A stretch of DNA of 14,270 nucleotides from an uncultured Atopobium sp. (lineage in GTDB: Bacteria > Actinomycetota > Coriobacteriia > Coriobacteriales > Atopobiaceae): positions 1 through 14,270 of the forward strand of contig CALIAD010000051.1 in assembly GCA_938041635.1 (NCBI GenBank), in the 5' to 3' direction. The translations under genes were made by a program, and so were the position numbers. The number at the start of each line of letters is the position of its first letter. Within the stretch, counting starts at the first letter, position 1. Of this stretch, positions 6,199-13,099 are shown one piece after another. The notes below the pieces were generated by a model that was not told the DNA's origin, searched no databases, and saw nothing but the letters and a program-made list of their open reading frames with translations.

Positions 6199-6918
6199 CT
6201 ATCTCTTTGAAATAACTTTATAGCAGAACGTTTCTGGGTGGCTGCGAGTTTGCGTAAAGCCAAACATAACGCCTCTCGAGTTAAACGAATGGCTCTCTAC
6301 CACCGCTACGCAATTAAAATCTCCAAGCTCTAAATGTTGCTGGTCTTCTTCAGTTGCCAGCTCAACACTGATGGTTCTTTTGCTCTTTAGAATTTTCATG
6401 TGAAGCGTGTTCTCTAAATACGCAAAAATCGAGGTTGCCGCATCGTCTTTGCCTAAATTTCCCACTGCGGATGCCAAGAGATAATCGTTATCTATTTGGC
6501 GAGAAGATCCGTTGAGTTTGCGGATTCGAACAATGTGAATAAGTTCTTCTCCCGCCCTAAAACCAGTTTGATGAGAAATGTCATCTGTGCATGGTACATG
6601 CTCAAAGACAATGACATCCGTATCAGGTATAAGATGATTTCTATGGGCATATTCTTGAAAGGACTCAAGTCCTTCTAGTGAGCCAATAACTTCACTTGGT
6701 TTTTTCTGCCATATGACACGCACGCCCCTGCCATGAATTGGTTGAAGGAGCGCTTCATCCGATAGGAGAGTAAGTGCTCGTCGAACAGTGTTTCTTGAGC
6801 AAGAATATGTTTTGGTCAGCTCCATCTCGGTGGGTAAAAAAGACTCATAGGCGTAGGTACCGTCTAAGATTTTATTTTTCAAATCCTGATAAATCGTATC
6901 GAATCGTGCACTTGGCAT
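6199..6918 (-). CDS. GntR/HutC-family transcriptional regulator with UTRA domain, TreR-like
   Basis: This 239-residue cytosolic regulator has an N-terminal GntR winged helix (about 5-70; LPTEMELTKTYSCSRNTVRRALTLL at 28-52 is the helix-turn-helix) and a UTRA effector-binding domain (about 80-235) for a small sugar-derived ligand. The helix-turn-helix pattern, the total length and the C-terminal FTQTRSHPETF (221-231) resemble TreR repressors, where 'T.SRHRPD.F' is typical. No trehalose gene is in the window; the divergent operon is for maltodextrins, so the likely role is repression of that operon, with an effector such as maltose, trehalose or a sugar phosphate. ATG 6918 has AAGGA 6 nt upstream on its strand (6925-6929). 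It converges on the export permease gene with no terminator between. Family secure, ligand inferred. Confidence 0.88.
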   Translation of the reverse strand: MPSARFDTIYQDLKNKILDGTYAYESFLPTEMELTKTYSCSRNTVRRALTLLSDEALLQPIHGRGVRVIWQKKPSEVIGSLEGLESFQEYAHRNHLIPDTDVIVFEHVPCTDDISHQTGFRAGEELIHIVRIRKLNGSSRQIDNDYLLASAVGNLGKDDAATSIFAYLENTLHMKILKSKRTISVELATEEDQQHLELGDFNCVAVVESHSFNSRGVMFGFTQTRSHPETFCYKVISKR

Positions 6919-7009
6919 AGTATTTCCTTAACAGGCTGCTGAAGTTCAAAGTTACGTGTTCAAACTACCCTTGATTAGATAGTAGCTTTATAAAAATGAA
7001 ACAAACATA

Positions 7010-7049
7010 AAATGGTTCCTTTCATACCATTTACCGACAATTTCATACC
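7010..7049. promoter_or_regulatory. Repeated TTTCATACC motifs and dyad, possible upstream regulator sites
   Basis: TTTCATACC occurs at 7020-7028 and again at 7041-7049, an offset of 21 bp (two helical turns, so the same DNA face). The first copy also lies within a dyad, AAATGGT (7010-7016)/ACCATTT (7026-7032). They sit between the repressor gene and the operon promoter, where an activator or the divergent gene's own regulator could bind. Confidence 0.4.
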
Positions 7050-7060
7050 GTTCGGAAGTG

Positions 7061-7076
7061 AGTTGTTTAAACAACT
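7061..7076. promoter_or_regulatory. Perfect 16-bp palindrome, probable operator of the TreR-like repressor
   Basis: AGTTGTTTAAACAACT is fully self-complementary. Its TTGTnnnnACAA skeleton resembles the TreR operator recalled from Bacillus (TTGTATATACAA-like). A degenerate second element TTGATACTACAA abuts it at 7076-7087. It is centred about 65 bp upstream of the -35 box, so repression would need looping or the palindrome may serve the divergent gene. GntR-family binding to such palindromes is known; the pairing here is inferred. Confidence 0.55.
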
Positions 7077-7131
7077 TGATACTACAAATATACTTTTCTT
7101 TGTAGACGTAAGCAAAATTGTTTTGACAGTG

Positions 7132-7162
7132 TGTCAAAGCATGGCTTATGAAAATCATGAGA
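7132..7162 (+). promoter_or_regulatory. Maltodextrin operon promoter with dyad over the -35 box
   Basis: A consensus -35 TTGACA (7133-7138) is followed after 18 nt by TATGAA (7157-7162), giving a leader of about 45 nt. The -35 is one arm of an inverted repeat, TTTGACA (7132-7138)-GTG-TGTCAAA (7142-7148), so any protein binding the dyad would block polymerase. The strong ribosome binding site AAGGAGG (7201-7207) lies 6 nt before the first gene. Confidence 0.6.
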
Positions 7163-7213
7163 AGAGACGTCAACCTAGCAAAGGGTTAGGAGCGCTCTCT
7201 AAGGAGGAGTCTT

Positions 7214-8524
7214 ATGTCTGGTATCAATCGTAGGCAGTTTGTCACCTTAAGTGCGTCAGCTCTTTGCTCACTGGGTCTTGTTGCTTGTGGCGGAAATAAC
7301 CCCTCAAAGCAGGGAGATTCTGATTCAGCAAAAGGCTCAGTTTATTTTCTAAACTTCAAGCCTGAGTCTGATCAGCAGTGGAAAGATCTTGCAGCTAAGT
7401 ATACTGAGGAAACTAAGGTTCCTGTAAAGGTAGTAACTGCTGCTTCTGATACTTATGCACAGACATTCCAGTCGGAGATTAACAAGGATGCTTCTGTAGC
7501 TCCAACACTGTTCCAGACAAATGGTCCTTCCGGTCTTATTGGCGTAAAGGATTACTGTATTGACCTTAAGGACGCCAAGATTCTTGGTGAGCTCACCAAT
7601 GATGCTCTTAAGCTTCAGGAGGATGGCGTTGTCTACGGTGTTGACTATGTAGAGGAAGACTACGGCATTATCTACAACAAGAAGCTGCTTGAGAAGGCCG
7701 GCTATAAGGCTGATGACATCAAGGACTTTGCCTCACTGAAGAAGGTTGTTGAGGATATTCAGGCTCGCAAAGCAGAGCTTGGTGTAAAGGGCGCATTCAC
7801 CAGCGCTGGTCTTGATTCCAGTTCTGACTGGCGCTTTACTACACACCTTGCAAATCTTCCTCTGTACTATGAGTTCAAGGATACCGGTAAGCCTGAGGCT
7901 AAGGAAATTAAGGGAACGTATCTCCCTAACTACAAGCAGATTTTTGATCTCTATATCAACAATGCTACATGCAGCCCAACAGAGCTTTCTGGCAAGACCG
8001 GTGATGACGCTGTCGCAGAGTTTGTCAATGGCGACGCAGTCTTCTACCAGAATGGTACTTGGGCATACAATGACATCAAGAAGCTTGGAGACGATGCCCT
8101 TGGTATGATTCCAATTTATATTGGCGTAAAGGGTGAAGAGAAGCAGGGTATGTGCTCTGGCGGAGAGAACTATTGGTGTGTAAGCTCCAAGGCAGATGAC
8201 GCTTCCCAGAAAGCAACACTTGACTTTATCTATTGGTGCGTAACTTCTGATACTGCTACCACTGCAATCGCTGAGGAAATGGGCTTCACCATTCCATTCA
8301 AGAATGCAAAGCCAACTAAGAACGCCCTTGCAAATATTGCAGCTGAGTATGCAAAGAAGGGCAATGAGCCCGTGGCTTGGGACTTCATCTACATTCCTTC
8401 TCAGGAGTGGAAGAACAATCTCTCCAGTGCACTTAAGGGCTATGCAGCAGGAACTGAGGATTGGGATGCTGTTAAGTCTGCATTTGTCGATGGCTGGAAG
8501 ACTGAAAAAGAGGCTAACGCGTAG
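7214..8524 (+). CDS. Sugar ABC transporter substrate-binding lipoprotein (CUT1, maltodextrin type), Tat signal
   Basis: This 436-residue family-1 extracellular solute-binding protein should capture malto-oligosaccharides outside the membrane and deliver them to the two permeases encoded next. The N-terminus has a twin-arginine pattern (NRRQFV, 5-10), a hydrophobic stretch and a lipobox LVAC with Cys25 as the lipidated residue, so it looks like a Tat-exported lipoprotein. The mature part has the usual SBP features, including DYVEEDYGIIYNKKLLEKAGY and a region around FVNGDAVFYQNGTWAY. Five further cysteines follow Cys25, which is many for an exported binding protein. AAGGAGG 6 nt before ATG decides the start; two tandem TAG stops end it. 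It is first in the operon and divergent from the repressor gene. Maltodextrin is inferred from downstream malQ and malP; trehalose or another glucoside is possible. Confidence 0.88.
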   Translation: MSGINRRQFVTLSASALCSLGLVACGGNNPSKQGDSDSAKGSVYFLNFKPESDQQWKDLAAKYTEETKVPVKVVTAASDTYAQTFQSEINKDASVAPTLFQTNGPSGLIGVKDYCIDLKDAKILGELTNDALKLQEDGVVYGVDYVEEDYGIIYNKKLLEKAGYKADDIKDFASLKKVVEDIQARKAELGVKGAFTSAGLDSSSDWRFTTHLANLPLYYEFKDTGKPEAKEIKGTYLPNYKQIFDLYINNATCSPTELSGKTGDDAVAEFVNGDAVFYQNGTWAYNDIKKLGDDALGMIPIYIGVKGEEKQGMCSGGENYWCVSSKADDASQKATLDFIYWCVTSDTATTAIAEEMGFTIPFKNAKPTKNALANIAAEYAKKGNEPVAWDFIYIPSQEWKNNLSSALKGYAAGTEDWDAVKSAFVDGWKTEKEANA

Positions 8525-8553
8525 TAGTCCTTCTGGTAATGCTTTGATTGGTG

Positions 8554-8587
8554 AGAGACGAGAAGAGAGATCTCTCTTCTCGTCTCT
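8554..8587. other. Perfect 34-nt palindrome between binding-protein and permease genes
   Basis: Bases 8554-8570 are the exact reverse complement of 8571-8587, giving a stem of up to 15-17 bp with only a tight GATC turn. No long T tract follows (TGTTATTGG), and the permease ribosome binding site starts 8 nt later. This fits an intercistronic hairpin that protects the upstream mRNA from 3' exonucleases and lowers downstream expression, as known for malE-malF type operons. Partial termination is a less likely role. Confidence 0.75.
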
Positions 8588-8607
8588 TGTTATTGGAGGG
8601 TATCTCT

Positions 8608-9462
8608 ATGGCTAAGATGTTGAAGCGGTGGTGGCCATTATTTGTTCTGCCTACTGCGCTATCTTTTTTGTTTGGCTTTTTGATTCCGTTTGTGCAGGGA
8701 TTTTATCTCTCGTTTTGTAAATTTATTACCATCAGCGACGCTAAACCAGTTGGTCTGGATAACTATGTAGCAGCTTTTTCTGACCCACAGTTTGCTAATG
8801 CTTTTTGGTATACCGCATTATTTGCGCTTGTCTCAACAGTTCTTATTAATGTGTTGGCGCTTGCAATCGCACTTGCCTTAACTCGCAAGAACCTTAAGGG
8901 CACCAATTCATTCAGGACTGTCTTTTTTATGCCAAACCTTATCGGTGGCATTGTTTTGGGTTACATCTGGAATATTTTGATTAACTGCGCGCTCTCTATT
9001 GTGGGCGAGCAGCTTCTTGCGCTTAATAGCACTGCTGGATTCTGGGGAATGATTTTTCTTACCCTTTGGCAGCAGGTTGGTTACATGATGATTATTTATA
9101 TTGCCGGCCTGCAGTCTATTCCAAGTGACTATCTTGAAGCAGCGCGAGTTGATGGAGCAAATGCTTGGCAGACACTTTGGAAGGTAAAAATTCCAAACTT
9201 AATGTCCACTATTACCATTTGTCTTTTCTTGACAGTAACAAATGGCTTTAAATTATTTGATCAGAACCTGGCGCTTACTGCAGGTGAGCCTAAGCATTCA
9301 ACCGAAATGCTTGCTCTTAATATTTACAATACCTTCTACGCTCGACAGGGAGCAAAGTGGATGGGTATCGGCCAGGCTAAAGCTGTTATTTTCTGCATTC
9401 TAGTTATTTGTATTGTCATGATTCAGCTGAGAGCCACCAGGTCAAGGGAGGTGCAGCAATAA
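8608..9462 (+). CDS. Sugar ABC transporter permease, MalF/MsmF-like
   Basis: This 284-residue inner-membrane protein has about six hydrophobic segments and the CUT1 permease EAA loop EAARVDGANAWQTLWKVKIP near residues 190-209, which docks onto the ATPase. With the next gene product it should form the membrane channel for malto-oligosaccharides. It lacks the large extra periplasmic domain of E. coli MalF, as is usual in Gram-positive CUT1 systems. The frame is open back to a TTG at 8548, but that start lies inside the palindrome; ATG 8608 has GGAGGG (8595-8600) 7 nt upstream and gives the expected N-terminus. Its TAA overlaps the next ATG by one base (TAATG), so the two permeases are probably translationally coupled. 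Confidence 0.92.
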   Translation: MAKMLKRWWPLFVLPTALSFLFGFLIPFVQGFYLSFCKFITISDAKPVGLDNYVAAFSDPQFANAFWYTALFALVSTVLINVLALAIALALTRKNLKGTNSFRTVFFMPNLIGGIVLGYIWNILINCALSIVGEQLLALNSTAGFWGMIFLTLWQQVGYMMIIYIAGLQSIPSDYLEAARVDGANAWQTLWKVKIPNLMSTITICLFLTVTNGFKLFDQNLALTAGEPKHSTEMLALNIYNTFYARQGAKWMGIGQAKAVIFCILVICIVMIQLRATRSREVQQ

Positions 9463-10301
9463 TGAAGCGCGATAAAATCATTAATAAAATTCTTGCTGTA
9501 TTCTTTACTATCCTTTCTCTTGCATGGATTTATCCAATGGTTATGATCTTGATGAATTCATTCAAGGAAGAAACAACTATTACTACATCTACGGCATTTG
9601 ATCTTGTAACTTCGGAGAACTCTGCAGGTTTAGCTAACTACATTGCTGCTGTAGAGAAGCAGGGCTTTTTGGCAGCCTTTGGTTATTCTTTAGTAATTAC
9701 CATCACATCTGTTGCGCTGATTTTGGTGTGCTGCTCAATGTGTGCATGGTTTATTGTCCGTGTAAAAAATCGCATTAGCAACATTTTGTACTACCTATTT
9801 GTCTTCTCGATGGTAGTGCCTTTCCAGATGCTTATGTTCACGCTGTCCAATATGGCAAATACGCTTGGATTTAATACTCCTTTCAATATTTGCTTCATTT
9901 ATTTGGGCTTTGGCGCTGGTCTAGCGGTATTTATGTTTGCTGGATTTGTTAAGACCATTCCACTTGAGATTGAAGAAGCTGCAACTATTGATGGTTGCAA
10001 CCCACTTCAGACGTTCTTCCATGTTGTTTTGCCTATTATGAAGCCAACGTATATTTCTGTTGGTATTCTCGAAACCATGTGGGTCTGGAATGACTATTTG
10101 CTTCCATACCTTGTACTGGATAGGACTAAATACCAAACTATCCCAATTTTGATCCAGTACTTTAGAGGTGGATATGGACGCGTAGAAATGGGTCCAATGT
10201 TTGCCTGCATAATGATGGTTATTATCCCTATTGTCATTATGTATTTGCTGTGCCAGCGCTACATCATCAACGGTGTCATTTCTGGTGCTGTAAAAGGCTA
10301 A
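9462..10301 (+). CDS. Sugar ABC transporter permease, MalG/MsmG-like
   Basis: This 279-residue inner-membrane partner permease has a first membrane segment after KINKILAVF-type basic residues, about six hydrophobic segments, and the EAA loop EEAATIDGCNPLQTFFHVVLP in the second half. The C-terminus YIINGVISGAVKG matches the MalG-type ending 'FV.GLT.GAVKG', which contacts the ATPase. The open frame begins earlier at 9408, but ATG 9462 is chosen because it overlaps the preceding stop in TAATG and follows GGGAGG (9446-9451) by 10 nt. It pairs with the upstream permease and the downstream ATPase. Confidence 0.93.
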   Translation: MKRDKIINKILAVFFTILSLAWIYPMVMILMNSFKEETTITTSTAFDLVTSENSAGLANYIAAVEKQGFLAAFGYSLVITITSVALILVCCSMCAWFIVRVKNRISNILYYLFVFSMVVPFQMLMFTLSNMANTLGFNTPFNICFIYLGFGAGLAVFMFAGFVKTIPLEIEEAATIDGCNPLQTFFHVVLPIMKPTYISVGILETMWVWNDYLLPYLVLDRTKYQTIPILIQYFRGGYGRVEMGPMFACIMMVIIPIVIMYLLCQRYIINGVISGAVKG

Positions 10302-10349
10302 ATCTCAATGTATTGCAACAAGCTATAGGCATTTCTGAAAGGTTTTATC

Positions 10350-11543
10350 ATGGCAGAAATCGTTTTAAAGAATATAAAAAAGATTTATCCAAATGAGAAG
10401 AAGCGCAAGTCTCTCTTTGGTAAGAAAACTGAGCAGAAAAAGAGCAACCTTGAGGTAACTGAAGAAGGCGTTGTCGCCGTTCAAGACTTCAATCTTACTA
10501 TCAAGGAGCATGAGTTTGTGGTGCTTGTTGGTCCTTCGGGTTGCGGCAAATCTACTACGCTTCGCATGATTGCAGGCCTAGAAGATATTTCTGCTGGTGA
10601 GCTTTTTATTGACGGAAAGCTTGTTAATGACGTTGCGCCAAAAGACCGCGACATCGCAATGGTCTTCCAAAGCTATGCGCTGTATCCAAATATGACCGTC
10701 TACGACAACATGGCATTTACCCTTAAGCTTAAAAAGGTTGATCCTCAAGTCATTGACGAGAAGGTCCGTGCAGCTGCAGAAACATTAGGCATCACGGCAT
10801 ATCTTGATCGTAAGCCAAAGGCACTTTCCGGTGGTCAGCGTCAGCGTGTTGCAATTGGTCGTGCAATTGTTCGTGATCCAAAAGTCTTCTTGATGGATGA
10901 GCCACTTTCAAACCTTGACGCAAAGCTGAGAAACCAGATGCGTACAGAGATTATTAAGCTTCGTCAGAAGGTTGATGGAACCTTTGTCTATGTTACACAT
11001 GACCAAACAGAGGCAATGACCTTGGGCGACCGCATTGTCATTATGAAGGATGGCTTTGTTCAGCAAATTGGAACTCCTCAAGAAGTGTTCAATAGGCCTG
11101 CAAATCTCTTTGTTGCTGGATTTATTGGCATGCCACAAATGAATTTCTTTGACGCACATCTTATCCGTGTGGACAATGAGTTCCATGTAGAGACAGAAAG
11201 CATGTCATTTGATATTTCTCCTGAGATGGCAAATCTGTTAGCACAGTCTTGGGTAGCTGCACCTGCAACAGACGTTATTGTTGGCATTAGACCAGAGCAG
11301 ATTTATCTGACTGAGCCAAATGAAATTGGCGCTTTCAAGGGCAATCTTGAAGTTAGTGAGCTTATGGGTTCCACAGTTCACCTTCATGTTCATACTGATG
11401 ACGGCAACTTTGTTCTTATCGTTCCTGCAACTGAGCTTGCAAAACGAAACCTCAACATTGGCGACCAGATATGGTTTAAATTTGAAGATAACGCCGTTCA
11501 TCTCTTTGATAAGAACACGCAAGATAATCTAGTTAAGTATTAA
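10350..11543 (+). CDS. msmK: Sugar ABC transporter ATP-binding protein (MsmK/MalK/UgpC family)
   Basis: This 397-residue cytosolic ATPase powers the CUT1 importer. Motifs are Walker A GPSGCGKST (61-69), Q-loop Gln107, signature LSGGQ (159-163), Walker B VFLMDE (179-184) and switch His217; the C-terminal third is the TOBE/OB regulatory domain. A Lys/Glu-rich insertion of about 25 residues (15-40) separates the first beta strand (IYPN) from VVAVQDFNL; similar insertions are, as I recall, known in some Clostridia and Actinobacteria homologues. The start follows GAAAGG (10337-10342) by 7 nt. A 48-nt gap separates it from the permeases. MsmK-type ATPases often serve several transporters, so it may also power others in this cell. 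A strong terminator follows. Confidence 0.93.
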   Translation: MAEIVLKNIKKIYPNEKKRKSLFGKKTEQKKSNLEVTEEGVVAVQDFNLTIKEHEFVVLVGPSGCGKSTTLRMIAGLEDISAGELFIDGKLVNDVAPKDRDIAMVFQSYALYPNMTVYDNMAFTLKLKKVDPQVIDEKVRAAAETLGITAYLDRKPKALSGGQRQRVAIGRAIVRDPKVFLMDEPLSNLDAKLRNQMRTEIIKLRQKVDGTFVYVTHDQTEAMTLGDRIVIMKDGFVQQIGTPQEVFNRPANLFVAGFIGMPQMNFFDAHLIRVDNEFHVETESMSFDISPEMANLLAQSWVAAPATDVIVGIRPEQIYLTEPNEIGAFKGNLEVSELMGSTVHLHVHTDDGNFVLIVPATELAKRNLNIGDQIWFKFEDNAVHLFDKNTQDNLVKY

Positions 11544-11549
11544 AGCTTT

Positions 11550-11590
11550 GTACTGGCTTATCTTGAAAGAGATAAGCCAGTACTCTTTTT
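11550..11590 (+). terminator. Intrinsic terminator between msmK and malQ
   Basis: A perfect 14-bp stem pairs 11550-11563 with 11570-11583 (GTACTGGCTTATCT and its complement), with a 6-nt loop, and is followed by TCTTTTT to 11590. It begins 7 nt after the msmK stop and ends 15 nt before malQ. No clear promoter fits between, so malQ and malP probably depend on read-through. Confidence 0.9.
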
Positions 11591-11605
11591 GCGAAAGAGG
11601 CAACT

Positions 11606-13099
11606 ATGGGACGAGCAAGCGGAGTACTTTTGGCCGTTTCTTCTCTTCCAAATTCATATGGGATTGGCACGTTTGGCAAAGAAGCCTACGATTTTATCGA
11701 TTTTCTCGTCAGAACTAAACAAAGGTATTGGCAGGTCTTACCTCTTACTACTACAAGTTATGGTGACTCTCCTTATCAGTCATTTTCTGCAGCAGCAGGA
11801 AGTCCTTACTATATTGATTTAAAAGATCTTGAGAAACTTGGATATTTGAAGTCAGATGACTTTGAAGATATTTCTTTTGGAACAAGCAAAACTTGCATTG
11901 ATTATGGTGCGCTTTTTGTGAACCATCGTCGCTCGCTTAATCGTGCCTTTGATAGATTTGTGCAAGATATACCTGCTGATTTTGAGAAGTTCTGCCACGA
12001 TCAGGCAGAGTGGCTTGACCCTTATGCAGAGTTCATGTCCTTGAAGGAAGAGTTTGGTCATAAAGCCTACTGGGAGTGGCCAAAACATTACCAGCAAAGA
12101 AATGAAACAACTGCACAAGAGATTAAGAAACTGCAAAAGTCAGTTTTGTACCATAAGATGACTCAGTATTTCTTCTTTACTCAATGGGCAAAGGTTAAGG
12201 CTTATGCCAATAAAAGGGGAGTGCTCATAATCGGAGACCTTCCCATTTATGTCTCGCGCGATTCTGTTGAGATGTGGGCACAGCCAGAACTGTTTAAAAC
12301 GGATGAGACGGGACAGCCCATTACGGTTGCAGGTACTCCTCCCGATCAATTTTCTTCTACCGGTCAATATTGGGGAAACCCCATTTATAACTGGGAGTAT
12401 ATGAAGAAATCGCATTATTCATGGTGGGTTTGGCGAGTAAAAACAAATCTTGAGATGTTTGATTTGCTTCGAATCGATCATTTTAGGGGCTTTGAAGCAT
12501 ACTGGGAGATTCCTTACGGAGCTGCGGAAGCTACTGAGGGCAAATGGACAAAGGGCCCAGATATGGAGCTGTTTGAGGAGCTCGAGAAGCAGCTTGGAAA
12601 GCTTCCAATCATTGCAGAGGACCTGGGTTTAATTACACCAGAACTTATTGCTATGCGAGAAAAAACTGGATTCCCAGGAATGAAAATCTTGCAATACGGA
12701 TTTGACGGAAAGCATGATTCAAGAGATCTTCCTCACAACTACACTGCAAATACCATTGCATATGTAGGAACACATGACAATCCAACTGCTCGTGGTTGGT
12801 ACGAGACACAGGCTAGTGATAGAGAGCGTGAACAGGCAGATATCTACCTGCATCGTTCAAAAGATGAGCCAATTGGCGAGGCACTATCGCGTGGAATTGC
12901 AGCTTCTGTAAGTGATACGTGTATTCACACTATGCAAGATCTTCTCGGCTTAGACGATTCTGCACGCATGAATATTCCGGCCACTGTTGGCGGCAACTGG
13001 TGCTGGCGCATGAAACAGGGGGCTATTACGCGTCACACAGAAGATTTCTTACGAACTATCACTGAGATGTACTTCAGGGTGTACAAAGAGGAGAAGTAA
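11606..13099 (+). CDS. malQ: 4-alpha-glucanotransferase (amylomaltase, GH77)
   Basis: This 497-residue cytosolic GH77 enzyme transfers maltosyl and longer units between alpha-1,4-glucans, releasing glucose and building chains long enough for the phosphorylase. Catalytic residues fit the family: nucleophile Asp291 in LLRIDHFRGF, acid/base Glu338 in IIAEDLG, and Asp391 in GTHDN. GDLPIYVSRDSVEMWAQP (210-227) and the 250s-loop region with GTPPDQFSSTGQYWGNP (243-259) are also typical. The length matches the short Thermus/Gram-positive type, lacking the N-terminal extension of E. coli MalQ. ATG 11606 has AGAGG 5 nt upstream. Its TAA overlaps the malP ATG (TAATG). It follows the terminator after msmK, so its level is probably lower than that of the transporter. 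Confidence 0.96.
   Translation: MGRASGVLLAVSSLPNSYGIGTFGKEAYDFIDFLVRTKQRYWQVLPLTTTSYGDSPYQSFSAAAGSPYYIDLKDLEKLGYLKSDDFEDISFGTSKTCIDYGALFVNHRRSLNRAFDRFVQDIPADFEKFCHDQAEWLDPYAEFMSLKEEFGHKAYWEWPKHYQQRNETTAQEIKKLQKSVLYHKMTQYFFFTQWAKVKAYANKRGVLIIGDLPIYVSRDSVEMWAQPELFKTDETGQPITVAGTPPDQFSSTGQYWGNPIYNWEYMKKSHYSWWVWRVKTNLEMFDLLRIDHFRGFEAYWEIPYGAAEATEGKWTKGPDMELFEELEKQLGKLPIIAEDLGLITPELIAMREKTGFPGMKILQYGFDGKHDSRDLPHNYTANTIAYVGTHDNPTARGWYETQASDREREQADIYLHRSKDEPIGEALSRGIAASVSDTCIHTMQDLLGLDDSARMNIPATVGGNWCWRMKQGAITRHTEDFLRTITEMYFRVYKEEK

Noticed and set aside
6496..6678. Plus-strand open frame within the GntR gene
   Set aside because: It is antisense to the regulator's UTRA domain and has no protein-like features.
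8548..8607. Extended start of the first permease
   Set aside because: The TTG start would translate through the perfect palindrome, and the strong ribosome binding site belongs to ATG 8608.
9408..9461. Extended start of the second permease
   Set aside because: It overlaps the preceding permease by 55 bases in another frame; ATG 9462 forms the standard TAATG junction and gives the normal N-terminus.
11589..11822. Open frame of 77 codons overlapping the malQ start
   Set aside because: It starts in the terminator T tract, lies in another frame within malQ and shows no family resemblance.
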